Positions 32,312-44,019 of a DNA stretch of 64,000 bases are shown here, in pieces. The notes under the pieces are model-generated. The model made no database searches. It was not told the DNA's origin and saw nothing but the letters and a program-made list of their open reading frames with translations. A program made the position numbers and the translations under genes. This stretch comes from Mesostigma viride (taxonomy: Eukaryota; Streptophyta; Mesostigmatophyceae; Mesostigmatales; Mesostigmataceae), in assembly GCA_009746045.1 (NCBI GenBank), contig RPFO01000079.1, forward strand, positions 4,176,271 through 4,240,270, read 5' to 3'. Within the stretch, counting starts at the first letter, position 1; the number at the start of each line of letters is the position of its first letter.

Positions 32312-35300
32312 GGTGCCTGAGGTGCTTCCAACGAGGGCACGCACGGCACAACTGCCCCAACAACGACTCCCTGGCCAACGGGGTGGATCTCTGCCCGGGC
32401 TGCTGGCACGCACGTCATCCCCTGGGGCCTCCAGGCAGCCGTTGCAACAGGCCTCGCTACCCAAATCAATGTGAGTTCACTCACCTTATGTACTCTGAGG
32501 ATGATGATCTCATTACCATTGGGGATGGCAACCAGGGCATAATTGATTTTGAGGCAGCAACCTTACTGTCCTCCCAACACCCTGTTCTGGAACCTTACAT
32601 AAAAGCACTAACCCCTACTGTTGACAACTCCATAGATATCAAGGAGCTTGCTCATCAGCTGCACCTAGCCATGGGTCATGAAACAGTGGCTGAGGAACTG
32701 GCCAGACGGCTGGGGGGTAGTAGCATGGGAAAACAACTCAGGAATGCAGTAAAACTGGCTAGACAACACTGTCAAGAATGTCAGTTCAATAGCCCCAAAC
32801 CTCAAAAATGGCATACTGCAACTCCTTCCACCAATAGGGGCATGATAGTGGGGGATGTGATGCACATCAACAAAGATGTCCAACCCTACCTGATCCTAAA
32901 AGACTCATGGTCCAGGTTCACAGTAATGGAACCCCTACCTGGCATGTCTGCAGGGCAGCTACGTGTTGCACTCATGATTGCTTTACCCAGATTCTACCCA
33001 GTTGACAGAATTTTGCTTGATCAACAATTTTCTTGTCTGACTGACCTGGAAGGGTGTGAAGCAATAGAGATTGCTGGGCTGGAAGATCATGAGGGTCAGG
33101 GGGTCATTGAAAGAACCATCAGATCTGTCAAAACCCTACTAGCCAAAAATCCTTCCAAGGATGCTACTTCAGGGGTCTATTGTGACAGGGCACTCTGGTG
33201 TCATGAAATGTGCACAACCCTAAACATGAGACCTGTCTTGCATGCCACGTGGGGTGAAGTAATCCCAGCAGGCCTGCAGGCAGGTGTATATCCCCCAGAG
33301 GTGATAGCACTGTACAACACTGCACGTGCACAAACCTCAGCAAAACTGGCAGAAAAAGATAAAACCCATTCCAGGCCAGTATTCCAAAAAGGTGATCAAG
33401 TTCTCTATTACAAGGAAAACAGCTTTGGTAAGGTTGGAACTTGGCTAGGTCCAGTTACCATCCGTGGATTTACCAAAAACAGCAAGACCGTGGAGGTCAA
33501 GCACAATATCAATGGGAAGCGTCACAGGGTGAGCTGTCATAGAATTAAGAAGTATTATTCTCCCATGGCAGACGTGCCTGGGGAAGAGTCTTTAAGCATG
33601 GACTCACTACTTCTATCTGGCAACTCCAGCATGCCCAGCAGTAGCTCTGAGCCACCAATTACTGCTGTTGACAGCACCACAGCACCCTCTGTGAACCTTC
33701 CACCCTCAGTGAAGCCAGGCCCACTTCACAACCTGGGGATTGCTTAACCAGGCACGAGGTAGCTGGGTTGGAAGCATTAGCTCAGCCCCAAGGCACCAAA
33801 TTGTCTGCCAACCCTCCCGCTCTGAGGTCAAGATTGGCAGTCGCCTTGCAAGCATTACACAGGTCACATAAGCAACAAGCTGCTGTGGCCGCAGGGTTGG
33901 CAAAAGTCTCAGCTGTGTGCACTAGTCAGGACCCCTGGACCCTGGCAATAGACACTCAGGCACAGGTCAGTGTGATCAGTGCACAAGCCATCCCTGGTCT
34001 TGAGATTGCACCTTCATTTTGGGCACGGGTGCAGGATTTCTCAGGCCAAAGCTCACTGGATGTAGTGGGACAAGTGATGCTCCCTATACTTGGTATTCAG
34101 ACACCCTTCCAGGTGGTGGAGGGGTACTCTGGTAACACCTTGTTGGGGGAACCTTTTGTATCCTATCCTGGGGTGCTTATCTCAGCTAATGAGCTCAGTG
34201 TCACAGGGGTGGGTGCAGTTCCTCTGGACCACTTTAAAATCCCTCTCTCCAGTATTGTCCCTGGTATGGATGCTGTCATCAAGGCAGTCAACACTCAGTA
34301 TGCACCAGGGGAGATCCCTGATCTGGACAAGTTAGTGCACAGCCAGTTCCTCCATCCCTCAGCCTTTGGGCTGGGTAAGTGGGACATAGCCATGCACTCA
34401 CCCCACCAAATCTCCCACGTCATACAAGAATGCAAAACACAAAAAGGGTTTACCAAGTGGCTGATGGCCATTGTCCACCAAGCCAGGCAGGAATGGGTCC
34501 TGCCCAACCCCAAAAACCCTCAATACAAACCGCCTGTCACCCCTTCATGGGACGTGCCAGAGGGAGCCAAAAAGCTCAGATTAAAATTTGTTCTCAAACA
34601 AAAACCACAAAAAGTGGGCTCCCCAATCTTCCATGCCAGACCATGTGTCACAGAATTAAAGGGGACCTCCACACTGCCAAAAGGGGAAACATACACACCT
34701 GGGCTGCAACAAACCTCACTCAGGATCATGCTCTCCCTCTTCCTCCACAACCTCAATGCAGGCCAAGACTATGTCTGCAAAGCCACTGATATTAAAAGGG
34801 CCTTCCTCAGGGGGGACCCAGAAAAGGCTGAATCTGTGTGGAAAGGGAAGGTGTACGTGGTAGACACCCCAGCTGTGTGGAAACCTTATATTGATGAGCC
34901 CCACCTTATCATCAACATTGGGGTGGAAGGGCTTGTCAGTGCCCCAAAAATTTTCAGAGACTCAGCAGAGGAAGTATTCAAAAAGCTCAAGGCCACGTAT
35001 GATGACCTGGACCCATGCTTTTTTGTTGTACCCACCCCCTCTGGACTGCTGTTCTTTGTGTGGCATGGAGATGACCAACTCATTTGTGGGCCTAGAGCTG
35101 AGGTGGAAACCTTTATTCAGCAGGTCCAGGAATCATATGAGATTGGCAAACAGGTGGAATTGAGCACAACCCCCATCCAGTTCTGTGGCATCATGTTGCA
35201 GCTGCATAGGCAGCCAGATCAGTGGGTCTGCTCTCTCTCCCCTCCTGCAGAATATATCCAAGATTGTCTAGATCTGCTGCAGGACAACTACCTCCCCTTA

Positions 35301-35995
35301 CATATGTGTGCCACTGTTCAGGGCAAACTGGGGTGGTGGTCAGCCATCTGTGGGGCTCCCTTAGCTGTCATCAGCAGGGTCACCCATGATGTTCTAGTCA
35401 AGATCAAATGCAGTCACATCAGGAAGTTGGTCAATGACTGTCCCCCCCTCATCCTCCATGGCCTGAATCTGATGGAAGACATCCACATCCAATGTGTCAT
35501 GGACAGCTCCATGGAGAGCAGAACAATCAATCAGATGGGGGCACGGGAATCAGGGCTGTTTTTTCTCACCAACAGGTCAGATTACATGTCCCTCACTTCC
35601 TGGTACAGCAGGCTACACCGCAGAAAACCTGGCAGCAGCAACTCAGCTGAATGTCGTGCTGTGGTGTCTGCTGCATTGCATGCTCGTTCCCTGCAGCACA
35701 TGCTCACCTGGCTACAAACCCAGGCAGGCAGCACATGCAATGTCATCTCACATCTCTATACTGACAGCCAATCTGTGATCAGTTTTCTAACCAAGAAATC
35801 TGTCTCTGCTGCTGTCCACACTGACTGGATTGGGTGATCCTCAAACAGGAGGCCACCTACTTTTCCAGCTGGACTCATGTGGATGATGAGGACAACCCAG
35901 CAGACGCTCTCACGAAGCTGCGGGATGCTGCTGGCCAACAGTACCAGCTCCTCTTTCAGAACATGAACCCCTATGATATCAGAGTCAGTGTTTGA
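32044..35995 (+). pseudogene. G copy 1 nucleocapsid-pol, damaged
   Basis: Same protein as the intact copy 2 pol (39217-43167). The zinc knuckle, integrase and part of the linker are intact up to about 33692, where two bases are missing (GTGAACCTTCC versus GTGAACACTTCC). The protease-like, RT and most RNase H domains follow in the next frame (33768-35825). A second, 1-base loss at about 35826 (GACTGG versus GACCTGG) breaks the RNase H just before its last catalytic Asp. Catalytic residues upstream of the breaks are all present. Stop at 35993-35995. Confidence 0.9.
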
Positions 35996-36369
35996 ATAAA
36001 TGACTGGCCATAGCACAGTACACAACCACCACACCCCCTTACCACAGCGATAGCTGCTGGGCGCCATAAAATTCAACACATTCGTTGTGGGGTGTGAGTG
36101 CTGGCTAGGTCAGATTTGTATCCATTTGCAGCTTGAGGACACAAGCTTTGTATCCATTTACTTAATGTGTGCTTCAGTACCTGGCCAAACCAGCCAGCTG
36201 TGTACACCTTATTTAATGTGCAATATAACACCTGGCCAGAACAGCCAGCTGTAACCAACCTGGCTCAACCAGCCATGTCTCTTTTGTACCCCTAATCAAC
36301 TTAAAAACAATAACAATAATGTTGGGGGTGCAGACCTGCATTAAGAAATAAATAATAAAACAATACTGG
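35996..36369 (+). other. G copy 1 3' untranslated region
   Basis: About 370 bp, with AATAAA directly at the stop (35995-36000) and repeated CCTGGCC...CAGCCAGCTGT blocks. It ends AATACTGG before the LTR; there is no obvious polypurine tract. Confidence 0.75.
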
Positions 36370-36841
36370 AGTTAGTCTCCATGCTTTGCTGTAGACTAAG
36401 TCTCAAAGGCATTGTGAATACAACGTATGAATAAGCCTTGTAAACCCACGTTGGTATGTGAATATAAATACCACGTGGGCTATGCAGATAGGGATGCTAG
36501 TCGAGTCGCATACGTTTCCCTAGATAGGTACTTTGGGTACTGAGGTACGTGACAGATGTCAGTACCCAGTATACGTAGTGTCCTGTCATTGGACGGTACT
36601 AGAGTATCCTAGATAGGGACCGTACTGCAGCGTGCATTGATTTGTGATCGCACGATGCAGTGACTAGGCAGCTACCTGTCATCGTGCGGCCTCGGGCCAA
36701 CGGTCTGCACCCAACGGTCACTGGCGGCGCAGCCGGTGAGAGGAACGTTGATAAAGGGTAAACCTATTTTCTAATGAACCAAGCAATTCATTGCTCACAG
36801 CTTCAGTGTTCTCAAGCAATATATCCCACCGCATTCTAACT
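36370..36841 (+). repeat. G LTR 2, shared by both copies
   Basis: 472 bp, identical to LTR 1 over the stretches compared. TATAAATA at 36463-36470. No TSD on either side, as expected for the middle LTR of a tandem. Confidence 0.95.
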
Positions 36842-36859
36842 TGAATTTTATTTGCTACC

Positions 36860-39481
36860 ATGGCTATCACGAACAAGAATGTCGCTAAGAAGCTTACCTA
36901 CAACGAGGATGATGATGGGCAGGATCGGCGGATGCCCAGAGACAACAACAAGAAGCCGGCTGGCGATGCGGCCATTTCCAAGAAAAAGAAAAAGAACAAA
37001 AAGACTCACAATGGTTGCCAGGACGAGGGGACGGCGGCTGCAAAGCCGACCGACCTACCCCCCTCCCCTGCGAGGCCGGAGGCCGAGACGGCTCCCCCCG
37101 GGGAGACCGGCTTACCCTCGACTCCGGCGGCCGCCCCAGCCGCAACCACGGCTGGCGCGGCCATGGCTGCGGAGACCTCGGTGGTAAACCCCACTGAGGC
37201 TCCACAGTCCGGCCCCACGTTGCCATCTCTTCGGGAGCGTATGCCCCGTCAGACGGCCTCGGTGGCACCGGACGGGACGATTACCTTTCGTCCCGCCACA
37301 TCAAACCTTAATGTCCCTTTCGCCCAGGGACATAACCACATTGAGCTAACGTTTGGGCGACCCTCTGCGTCCCTTCTTCGCAAGAAGAAGGACATGGAGA
37401 GTATTAAACTCGCACGGGTGGTGCGAAAACCTGTGGAACCCATCGCCGGACAACCAATGTCCGACGATGAGGTATCCGACACTGCCAGTCTCCCCGATGG
37501 GGAGACTGAGATCAATCTTACCCCAGCGCTCCTGGCGGTCGAGCAGGCCGCGCTGGTGGCAAATGAAGAACGCCGAGCGCGGCAGCGGGACCGAGAGGTC
37601 CGCCGAGAGGCGGCTTTTCGGCTCGCCGCTAAGCGGCAAGAATATGAAGAGGAAGCCGCCCGTCGCCTGGCTACCCACCAGGCGATGGCGGACGCGTACC
37701 GCGAGGCCACCCAGCGGTTACGTGACCTCTTAAAAAATGCTGACTATCCCATGGACTATGCGGACAGTCAAGACCTGGCCGAGCTTGCTCGGTCAGCACA
37801 CTTTAAAACCATGTCCTCCATCACCCAAGCCAGGGTCACGGAGGCCATCTTGGCCAAACATGGGGTGGTAGCTGAAGAAGCCCCCCCGCTGGAAACCACC
37901 AGCAAGAAACCCTCTCCCCCCAACCCCTGCAGTACAAGGAGGGACTGCTGGCCCTGGGTGCGAGGAAGGGCAAAGAGGCGGACTGTCCAGTCCGGCCTGC
38001 TATGATCATGGGAGACCACTCCCTGACATACCCGAGGATGAGGCTGCCTTTCAGGCAGCCCTCCGGGAGCATGAGGTACGCAAGGAGATGAAGCGTCTCA
38101 TGCGGGAGGAGGCCAGGAGGAGAGCAGAGGCAGACACCCCTGCCCGCCCCTCCACCGATGGGGCTGGACCCAGTGGGGTTACCCGGACACCCCCGGGCTC
38201 CCCCAGGGCCACCATGACCCCCCCTCCCCCTCCCCCACCACCCCAGGTTCGCCCTGTGGGTTGGGGCCCCCTCCCAAACCAGGGGGGTGGCCAGGACCCC
38301 AGGAGGCCCTGGGGGGAGGTGCAGAGGTGCCACAGGCACCCAACAGGCCTGCTGAGGCCCCCCCAAGGAGCGGGGATGTCCTGGAACAGCTCGCCATTCT
38401 CCAGGCCCAGCTGGCCTCGTTGCAAGATCAGCAGTTAACAGCTAACCAGCTGCAAACTGTCGAGGGCCTGCGCGCCCTGATGTCGCGGTATGAGCGGGGG
38501 ACCATCAACCTGGACCCCACCCGCCTGCAACAAGCAACCGACAGCTTCTTGAGGGCCAACCCCCCTCTCACAGGTGTGTTTAACCCTCATAAAAAGGAAT
38601 CCAAAATCAATATTGCTGGCTTGCCTGAGGGTCACACTGTTGAACAAGCTAAGCAATTTGTTTTTGCTTTGGAGTATGGGATGGAAGGTCTTAACCTTAG
38701 ACATCAGTTTAAGGCTCTCAGGGCCTCCTCCACATTCCATCAATCATCTCCTGCAATCAGAGCATTGATTCAAACCTATCAGGAACGTACCCTGACACCT
38801 GAAGCAGCCATTGAACAGTGGCCTACCTTTATCACTGATCTGAAACAGCTAGTGCTTACCAATAACCACATGGAAGCAGTAGAACGTTTCAACTGGCTTG
38901 CTGCATATAAGGTGAACAAGAATAACCTCTCTGGGGATGCAAAAACATACAGGGTAATGATTGAGAAAGACCTTGAGCTTCTCAAGCTCCAACCAAGGTA
39001 TCTCATCCACACCTGGCTAACAAAAGCTAATTTGCAACCTTCTGTCCTGGCTACCCTGCTTACAGGCCTCAAGTCCCTCTGGGACAACTTCAGAGCTGCC
39101 ATGCTCTATATCGAGGAGGCAGTGGACCCCCTGGGTACTGGCAACAACCAGGCCCAGGACCCCAAGGTCCAGGGTGTCCAAGGCCACAAACGCAAGGGGC
39201 AGGCCAGCCAGGGGGGGCACCCAAGACCCACAAGTCCTCCCACCAAGGGGGCAGTGGCTCTCAGGGGCGTGGCAACACGTGGCACCGTGTGCCCCTGCAT
39301 GGCAACCCCAACAACAACAACAACAACAACAACAACAGGTCCCAGCAGGGCAACAATAACAACAGGTCCCAACAGGGCCAAAACAACAACAACAACAGGT
39401 CCCAGCAGGGCCAGAACCGGTCCCAGCAGGGAAACAACAACAACAACAACAACCAGCCTGGCAACCCTGGGGGGTCCATAA
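36860..39481 (+). pseudogene. G copy 2 Gag, three 1-base deletions
   Basis: Identical to copy 1 until about 37920, where a C7 run is C6. Further single-base losses follow at about 38013 (GGGAGACCAC versus GGGAGAACCAC) and 38286 (G6 versus G7). The three losses add to one codon, so the frame is restored and the capsid domain (38300-39200) is intact, but about 120 residues between are scrambled and stop codons intervene. As in copy 1, the frame then enters the Thr-rich artefact after the G7 run at 39211-39217. Confidence 0.9.
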
Positions 39482-42400
39482 GGTGCCTGAGGTGCTTCCA
39501 ACGAGGGCACGCACGGCACAACTGCCCCAACAACGACTCCCTGGCCAACGGGGTGGATCTCTGCCCGGGCTGCTGGCACGCACGTCATCCCCTGGGGCCT
39601 CCAGGCAGCCGTTGCAACAGGCCTCGCTACCCAAATCAATGTGAGTTCACTCACCTTATGTACTCTGAGGATGATGATCTCATTACCATTGGGGATGGCA
39701 ACCAGGGCATAATTGATTTTGAGGCAGCAACCTTACTGTCCTCCCAACACCCTGTTCTGGAACCTTACATAAAAGCACTAACCCCTACTGTTGACAACTC
39801 CATAGATATCAAGGAGCTTGCTCATCAGCTGCACCTAGCCATGGGTCATGAAACAGTGGCTGAGGAACTGGCCAGACGGCTGGGGGGTAGTAGCATGGGA
39901 AAACAACTCAGGAATGCAGTAAAACTGGCTAGACAACACTGTCAAGAATGTCAGTTCAATAGCCCCAAACCTCAAAAATGGCATACTGCAACTCCTTCCA
40001 CCAATAGGGGCATGATAGTGGGGGATGTGATGCACATCAACAAAGATGTCCAACCCTACCTGATCCTAAAAGACTCATGGTCCAGGTTCACAGTAATGGA
40101 ACCCCTACCTGGCATGTCTGCAGGGCAGCTACGTGTTGCACTCATGATTGCTTTACCCAGATTCTACCCAGTTGACAGAATTTTGCTTGATCAACAATTT
40201 TCTTGTCTGACTGACCTGGAAGGGTGTGAAGCAATAGAGATTGCTGGGCTGGAAGATCATGAGGGTCAGGGGGTCATTGAAAGAACCATCAGATCTGTCA
40301 AAACCCTACTAGCCAAAAATCCTTCCAAGGATGCTACTTCAGGGGTCTATTGTGACAGGGCACTCTGGTGTCATGAAATGTGCACAACCCTAAACATGAG
40401 ACCTGTCTTGCATGCCACGTGGGGTGAAGTAATCCCAGCAGGCCTGCAGGCAGGTGTATATCCCCCAGAGGTGATAGCACTGTACAACACTGCACGTGCA
40501 CAAACCTCAGCAAAACTGGCAGAAAAAGATAAAACCCATTCCAGGCCAGTATTCCAAAAAGGTGATCAAGTTCTCTATTACAAGGAAAACAGCTTTGGTA
40601 AGGTTGGAACTTGGCTAGGTCCAGTTACCATCCGTGGATTTACCAAAAACAGCAAGACCGTGGAGGTCAAGCACAATATCAATGGGAAGCGTCACAGGGT
40701 GAGCTGTCATAGAATTAAGAAGTATTATTCTCCCATGGCAGACGTGCCTGGGGAAGAGTCTTTAAGCATGGACTCACTACTTCTATCTGGCAACTCCAGC
40801 ATGCCCAGCAGTAGCTCTGAGCCACCAATTACTGCTGTTGACAGCACCACAGCACCCTCTGTGAACACTTCCACCCTCAGTGAAGCCAGGCCCACTTCAC
40901 AACCTGGGGATTGCTTAACCAGGCACGAGGTAGCTGGGTTGGAAGCATTAGCTCAGCCCCAAGGCACCAAATTGTCTGCCAACCCTCCCGCTCTGAGGTC
41001 AAGATTGGCAGTCGCCTTGCAAGCATTACACAGGTCACATAAGCAACAAGCTGCTGTGGCCGCAGGGTTGGCAAAAGTCTCAGCTGTGTGCACTAGTCAG
41101 GACCCCTGGACCCTGGCAATAGACACTCAGGCACAGGTCAGTGTGATCAGTGCACAAGCCATCCCTGGTCTTGAGATTGCACCTTCATTTTGGGCACGGG
41201 TGCAGGATTTCTCAGGCCAAAGCTCACTGGATGTAGTGGGACAAGTGATGCTCCCTATACTTGGTATTCAGACACCCTTCCAGGTGGTGGAGGGGTACTC
41301 TGGTAACACCTTGTTGGGGGAACCTTTTGTATCCTATCCTGGGGTGCTTATCTCAGCTAATGAGCTCAGTGTCACAGGGGTGGGTGCAGTTCCTCTGGAC
41401 CACTTTAAAATCCCTCTCTCCAGTATTGTCCCTGGTATGGATGCTGTCATCAAGGCAGTCAACACTCAGTATGCACCAGGGGAGATCCCTGATCTGGACA
41501 AGTTAGTGCACAGCCAGTTCCTCCATCCCTCAGCCTTTGGGCTGGGTAAGTGGGACATAGCCATGCACTCACCCCACCAAATCTCCCACGTCATACAAGA
41601 ATGCAAAACACAAAAAGGGTTTACCAAGTGGCTGATGGCCATTGTCCACCAAGCCAGGCAGGAATGGGTCCTGCCCAACCCCAAAAACCCTCAATACAAA
41701 CCGCCTGTCACCCCTTCATGGGACGTGCCAGAGGGAGCCAAAAAGCTCAGATTAAAATTTGTTCTCAAACAAAAACCACAAAAAGTGGGCTCCCCAATCT
41801 TCCATGCCAGACCATGTGTCACAGAATTAAAGGGGACCTCCACACTGCCAAAAGGGGAAACATACACACCTGGGCTGCAACAAACCTCACTCAGGATCAT
41901 GCTCTCCCTCTTCCTCCACAACCTCAATGCAGGCCAAGACTATGTCTGCAAAGCCACTGATATTAAAAGGGCCTTCCTCAGGGGGGACCCAGAAAAGGCT
42001 GAATCTGTGTGGAAAGGGAAGGTGTACGTGGTAGACACCCCAGCTGTGTGGAAACCTTATATTGATGAGCCCCACCTTATCATCAACATTGGGGTGGAAG
42101 GGCTTGTCAGTGCCCCAAAAATTTTCAGAGACTCAGCAGAGGAAGTATTCAAAAAGCTCAAGGCCACGTATGATGACCTGGACCCATGCTTTTTTGTTGT
42201 ACCCACCCCCTCTGGACTGCTGTTCTTTGTGTGGCATGGAGATGACCAACTCATTTGTGGGCCTAGAGCTGAGGTGGAAACCTTTATTCAGCAGGTCCAG
42301 GAATCATATGAGATTGGCAAACAGGTGGAATTGAGCACAACCCCCATCCAGTTCTGTGGCATCATGTTGCAGCTGCATAGGCAGCCAGATCAGTGGGTCT

Positions 42401-43167
42401 GCTCTCTCTCCCCTCCTGCAGAATATATCCAAGATTGTCTAGATCTGCTGCAGGACAACTACCTCCCCTTACATATGTGTGCCACTGTTCAGGGCAAACT
42501 GGGGTGGTGGTCAGCCATCTGTGGGGCTCCCTTAGCTGTCATCAGCAGGGTCACCCATGATGTTCTAGTCAAGATCAAATGCAGTCACATCAGGAAGTTG
42601 GTCAATGACTGTCCCCCCCTCATCCTCCATGGCCTGAATCTGATGGAAGACATCCACATCCAATGTGTCATGGACAGCTCCATGGAGAGCAGAACAATCA
42701 ATCAAATGGGGGCACGGGAATCAGGGCTGTTTTTTCTCACCAACAGGTCAGATTACATGTCCCTCACTTCCTGGTACAGCAGGCTACACCGCAGAAAACC
42801 TGGCAGCAGCAACTCAGCTGAATGTCGTGCTGTGGTGTCTGCTGCATTGCATGCTCGTTCCCTGCAGCACATGCTCACCTGGCTACAAACCCAGGCAGGC
42901 AGCACATGCAATGTTATCTCACATCTCTACACTGACAGCTTTTCTGTGATCAGTTTTCTAACCAAGAAATCTGTTTCTGCTGCTGTCCACACTGACCTGG
43001 ATTGGGTGATCCTCAAACAGGAGGCAACCTACTTTTCCAGCTGGACTCATGTGGATGATGAGGACAACCCAGCAGACGCTCTAACGAAGCTGCGGGATGC
43101 TGCTGGCCAACAGTACCAGCTCCTCTTTCAGAACATGAACCCCTATGATATCAGAGTCAGTGTTTGA
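39217..43167 (+). CDS. G copy 2 nucleocapsid-Pol polyprotein, intact (integrase-protease-RT-RNase H)
   Basis: Open from the G7 run to TGA 43165-43167; numbering below starts at GTG 39289, an arbitrary first codon. An Asn/Gln/Gly linker is followed by a zinc knuckle CLRCFQRGHARHNC (66-79) and a second Cys/His cluster (92-109). Integrase: HHCC (LHLAMGHE about 182-188, HCQEC 217-221) and D246, D301, E331. Protease-like: DTQ at 612-614, then NTLLGEPF. RT: motif A Asp 891, HGDD 983-986. RNase H: D1129, E1178, D1216, D1259. Copia proteins normally place protease before integrase; here it follows. The likely expression route is -1 frameshifting from gag, unless the offset is a mutation. Every catalytic residue is kept. 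Confidence 0.92.
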   Translation, partial: APKTHKSSHQGGSGSQGRGNTWHRVPLHGNPNNNNNNNNNRSQQGNNNNRSQQGQNNNNNRSQQGQNRSQQGNNNNNNNQPGNPGGSIRCLRCFQRGHARHNCPNNDSLANGVDLCPGCWHARHPLGPPGSRCNRPRYPNQCEFTHLMYSEDDDLITIGDGNQGIIDFEAATLLSSQHPVLEPYIKALTPTVDNSIDIKELAHQLHLAMGHETVAEELARRLGGSSMGKQLRNAVKLARQHCQECQFNSPKPQKWHTATPSTNRGMIVGDVMHINKDVQPYLILKDSWSRFTVMEPLPGMSAGQLRVALMIALPRFYPVDRILLDQQFSCLTDLEGCEAIEIAGLEDHEGQGVIERTIRSVKTLLAKNPSKDATSGVYCDRALWCHEMCTTLNMRPVLHATWGEVIPAGLQAGVYPPEVIALYNTARAQTSAKLAEKDKTHSRPVFQKGDQVLYYKENSFGKVGTWLGPVTIRGFTKNSKTVEVKHNINGKRHRVSCHRIKKYYSPMADVPGEESLSMDSLLLSGNSSMPSSSSEPPITAVDSTTAPSVNTSTLSEARPTSQPGDCLTRHEVAGLEALAQPQGTKLSANPPALRSRLAVALQALHRSHKQQAAVAAGLAKVSAVCTSQDPWTLAIDTQAQVSVISAQAIPGLEIAPSFWARVQDFSGQSSLDVVGQVMLPILGIQTPFQVVEGYSGNTLLGEPFVSYPGVLISANELSVTGVGAVPLDHFKIPLSSIVPGMDAVIKAVNTQYAPGEIPDLDKLVHSQFLHPSAFGLGKWDIAMHSPHQISHVIQECKTQKGFTKWLMAIVHQARQEWVLPNPKNPQYKPPVTPSWDVPEGAKKLRLKFVLKQKPQKVGSPIFHARPCVTELKGTSTLPKGETYTPGLQQTSLRIMLSLFLHNLNAGQDYVCKATDIKRAFLRGDPEKAESVWKGKVYVVDTPAVWKPYIDEPHLIINIGVEGLVSAPKIFRDSAEEVFKKLKATYDDLDPCFFVVPTPSGLLFFVWHGDDQLICGPRAEVETFIQQVQESYEIGKQVELSTTPIQFCGIMLQLHRQPDQWVCSLSPPAEYIQDCLDLLQDNYLPLHMCATVQGKLGWWSAICGAPLAVISRVTHDVLVKIKCSHIRKLVNDCPPLILHGLNLMEDIHIQCVMDSSMESRTINQMGARESGLFFLTNRSDYMSLTSWYSRLHRRKPGSSNSAECRAVVSAALHARSLQHMLTWLQTQAGSTCNVISHLYTDSFSVISFLTKKSVSAAVHTDLDWVILKQEATYFSSWTHVDDEDNPADALTKLRDAAGQQYQLLFQNMNPYDIRVSV

Positions 43168-43541
43168 ATAAATGACTGGCCATAGCACAGTACACAACCA
43201 CCACACCCCCTTACCACAGCGATAGCTGCTGGGCGCCATAAAATTCAACACATTCGTTGTGGGGTGTGAGTGCTGGCTAGGTCAGATTTGTATCCATTTG
43301 CAGCTTGAGGACACAAGCTTTGTATCCATTTACTTAATGTGTGCTTCAGTACCTGGCCAAACCAGCCAGCTGTGTACACCTTATTTAATGTGCAATATAA
43401 CACCTGGCCAGAACAGCCAGCTGTAACCAACCTGGCTCAACCAGCCATGTCTCTTTTGTACCCCTAATCAACTTAAAAACAATAACAATAATGTTGGGGG
43501 TGCAGACCTGCATTAAGAAATAAATAATAAAACAATACTGG
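43168..43541 (+). other. G copy 2 3' untranslated region
   Basis: Matches the copy 1 3' region: AATAAA at the stop codon, CCTGGCC/CAGCCAGCTGT repeats, and an AATAATAAAACAATACTGG end against the LTR. Confidence 0.75.
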
Positions 43542-44014
43542 AGTTAGTCTCCATGCTTTGCTGTAGACTAAGTCTCAAAGGCATTGTGAATACAACGTAT
43601 GAATAAGCCTTGTAAACCCACGTTGGTATGTGAATATAAATACCACGTGGGCTATGCAGATAGGGATGCTAGTCGAGTCGCATACGTTTCCCTAGATAGG
43701 TACTTTGGGTACTGAGGTACGTGACAGATGTCAGTACCCAGTATACGTAGTGTCCTGTCATTGGACGGTACTAGAGTATCCTAGATAGGGACCGTACTGC
43801 AGCGTGCATTGATTTGTGATCGCACGATGCAGTGACTAGGCAGCTACCTGTCATCGTGCGGCCTCGGGCCAACGGTCTGCACCCAACGGTCACTGGCGGC
43901 GCAGCCGGTGAGAGGAACGTTGATAAAGGGTAAACCTATTTTCTAATAAACCAAGCAATTCATTGCTCACAGCTTACAGTGTTCTCAAGCAATATATCCC
44001 ACCGCATTCTAACT
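43542..44014 (+). repeat. G LTR 3
   Basis: 473 bp; differs from LTRs 1 and 2 by one substitution (TTCTAATAAACC) and one inserted base (CAGCTTACAG). TATAAATA at 43635-43642. Followed by TSD TCCCT. Confidence 0.95.
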
Positions 44015-44019
44015 TCCCT

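Larger units (their letters stand above)
29194..44014 (+). mobile_element. Element G: tandem Copia-like retrotransposon (LTR-internal-LTR-internal-LTR)
   Basis: Three LTRs (472, 472, 473 bp) and two nearly identical interiors inside one TSD pair TCCCT (29189-29193 and 44015-44019). LTRs start AGTTAGTCTCC and end TTCTAACT. A single TSD pair around two copies points to unequal recombination or tandem integration, not two insertions. Each copy carries different coding lesions: copy 1 in pol, copy 2 in gag. Confidence 0.95.
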
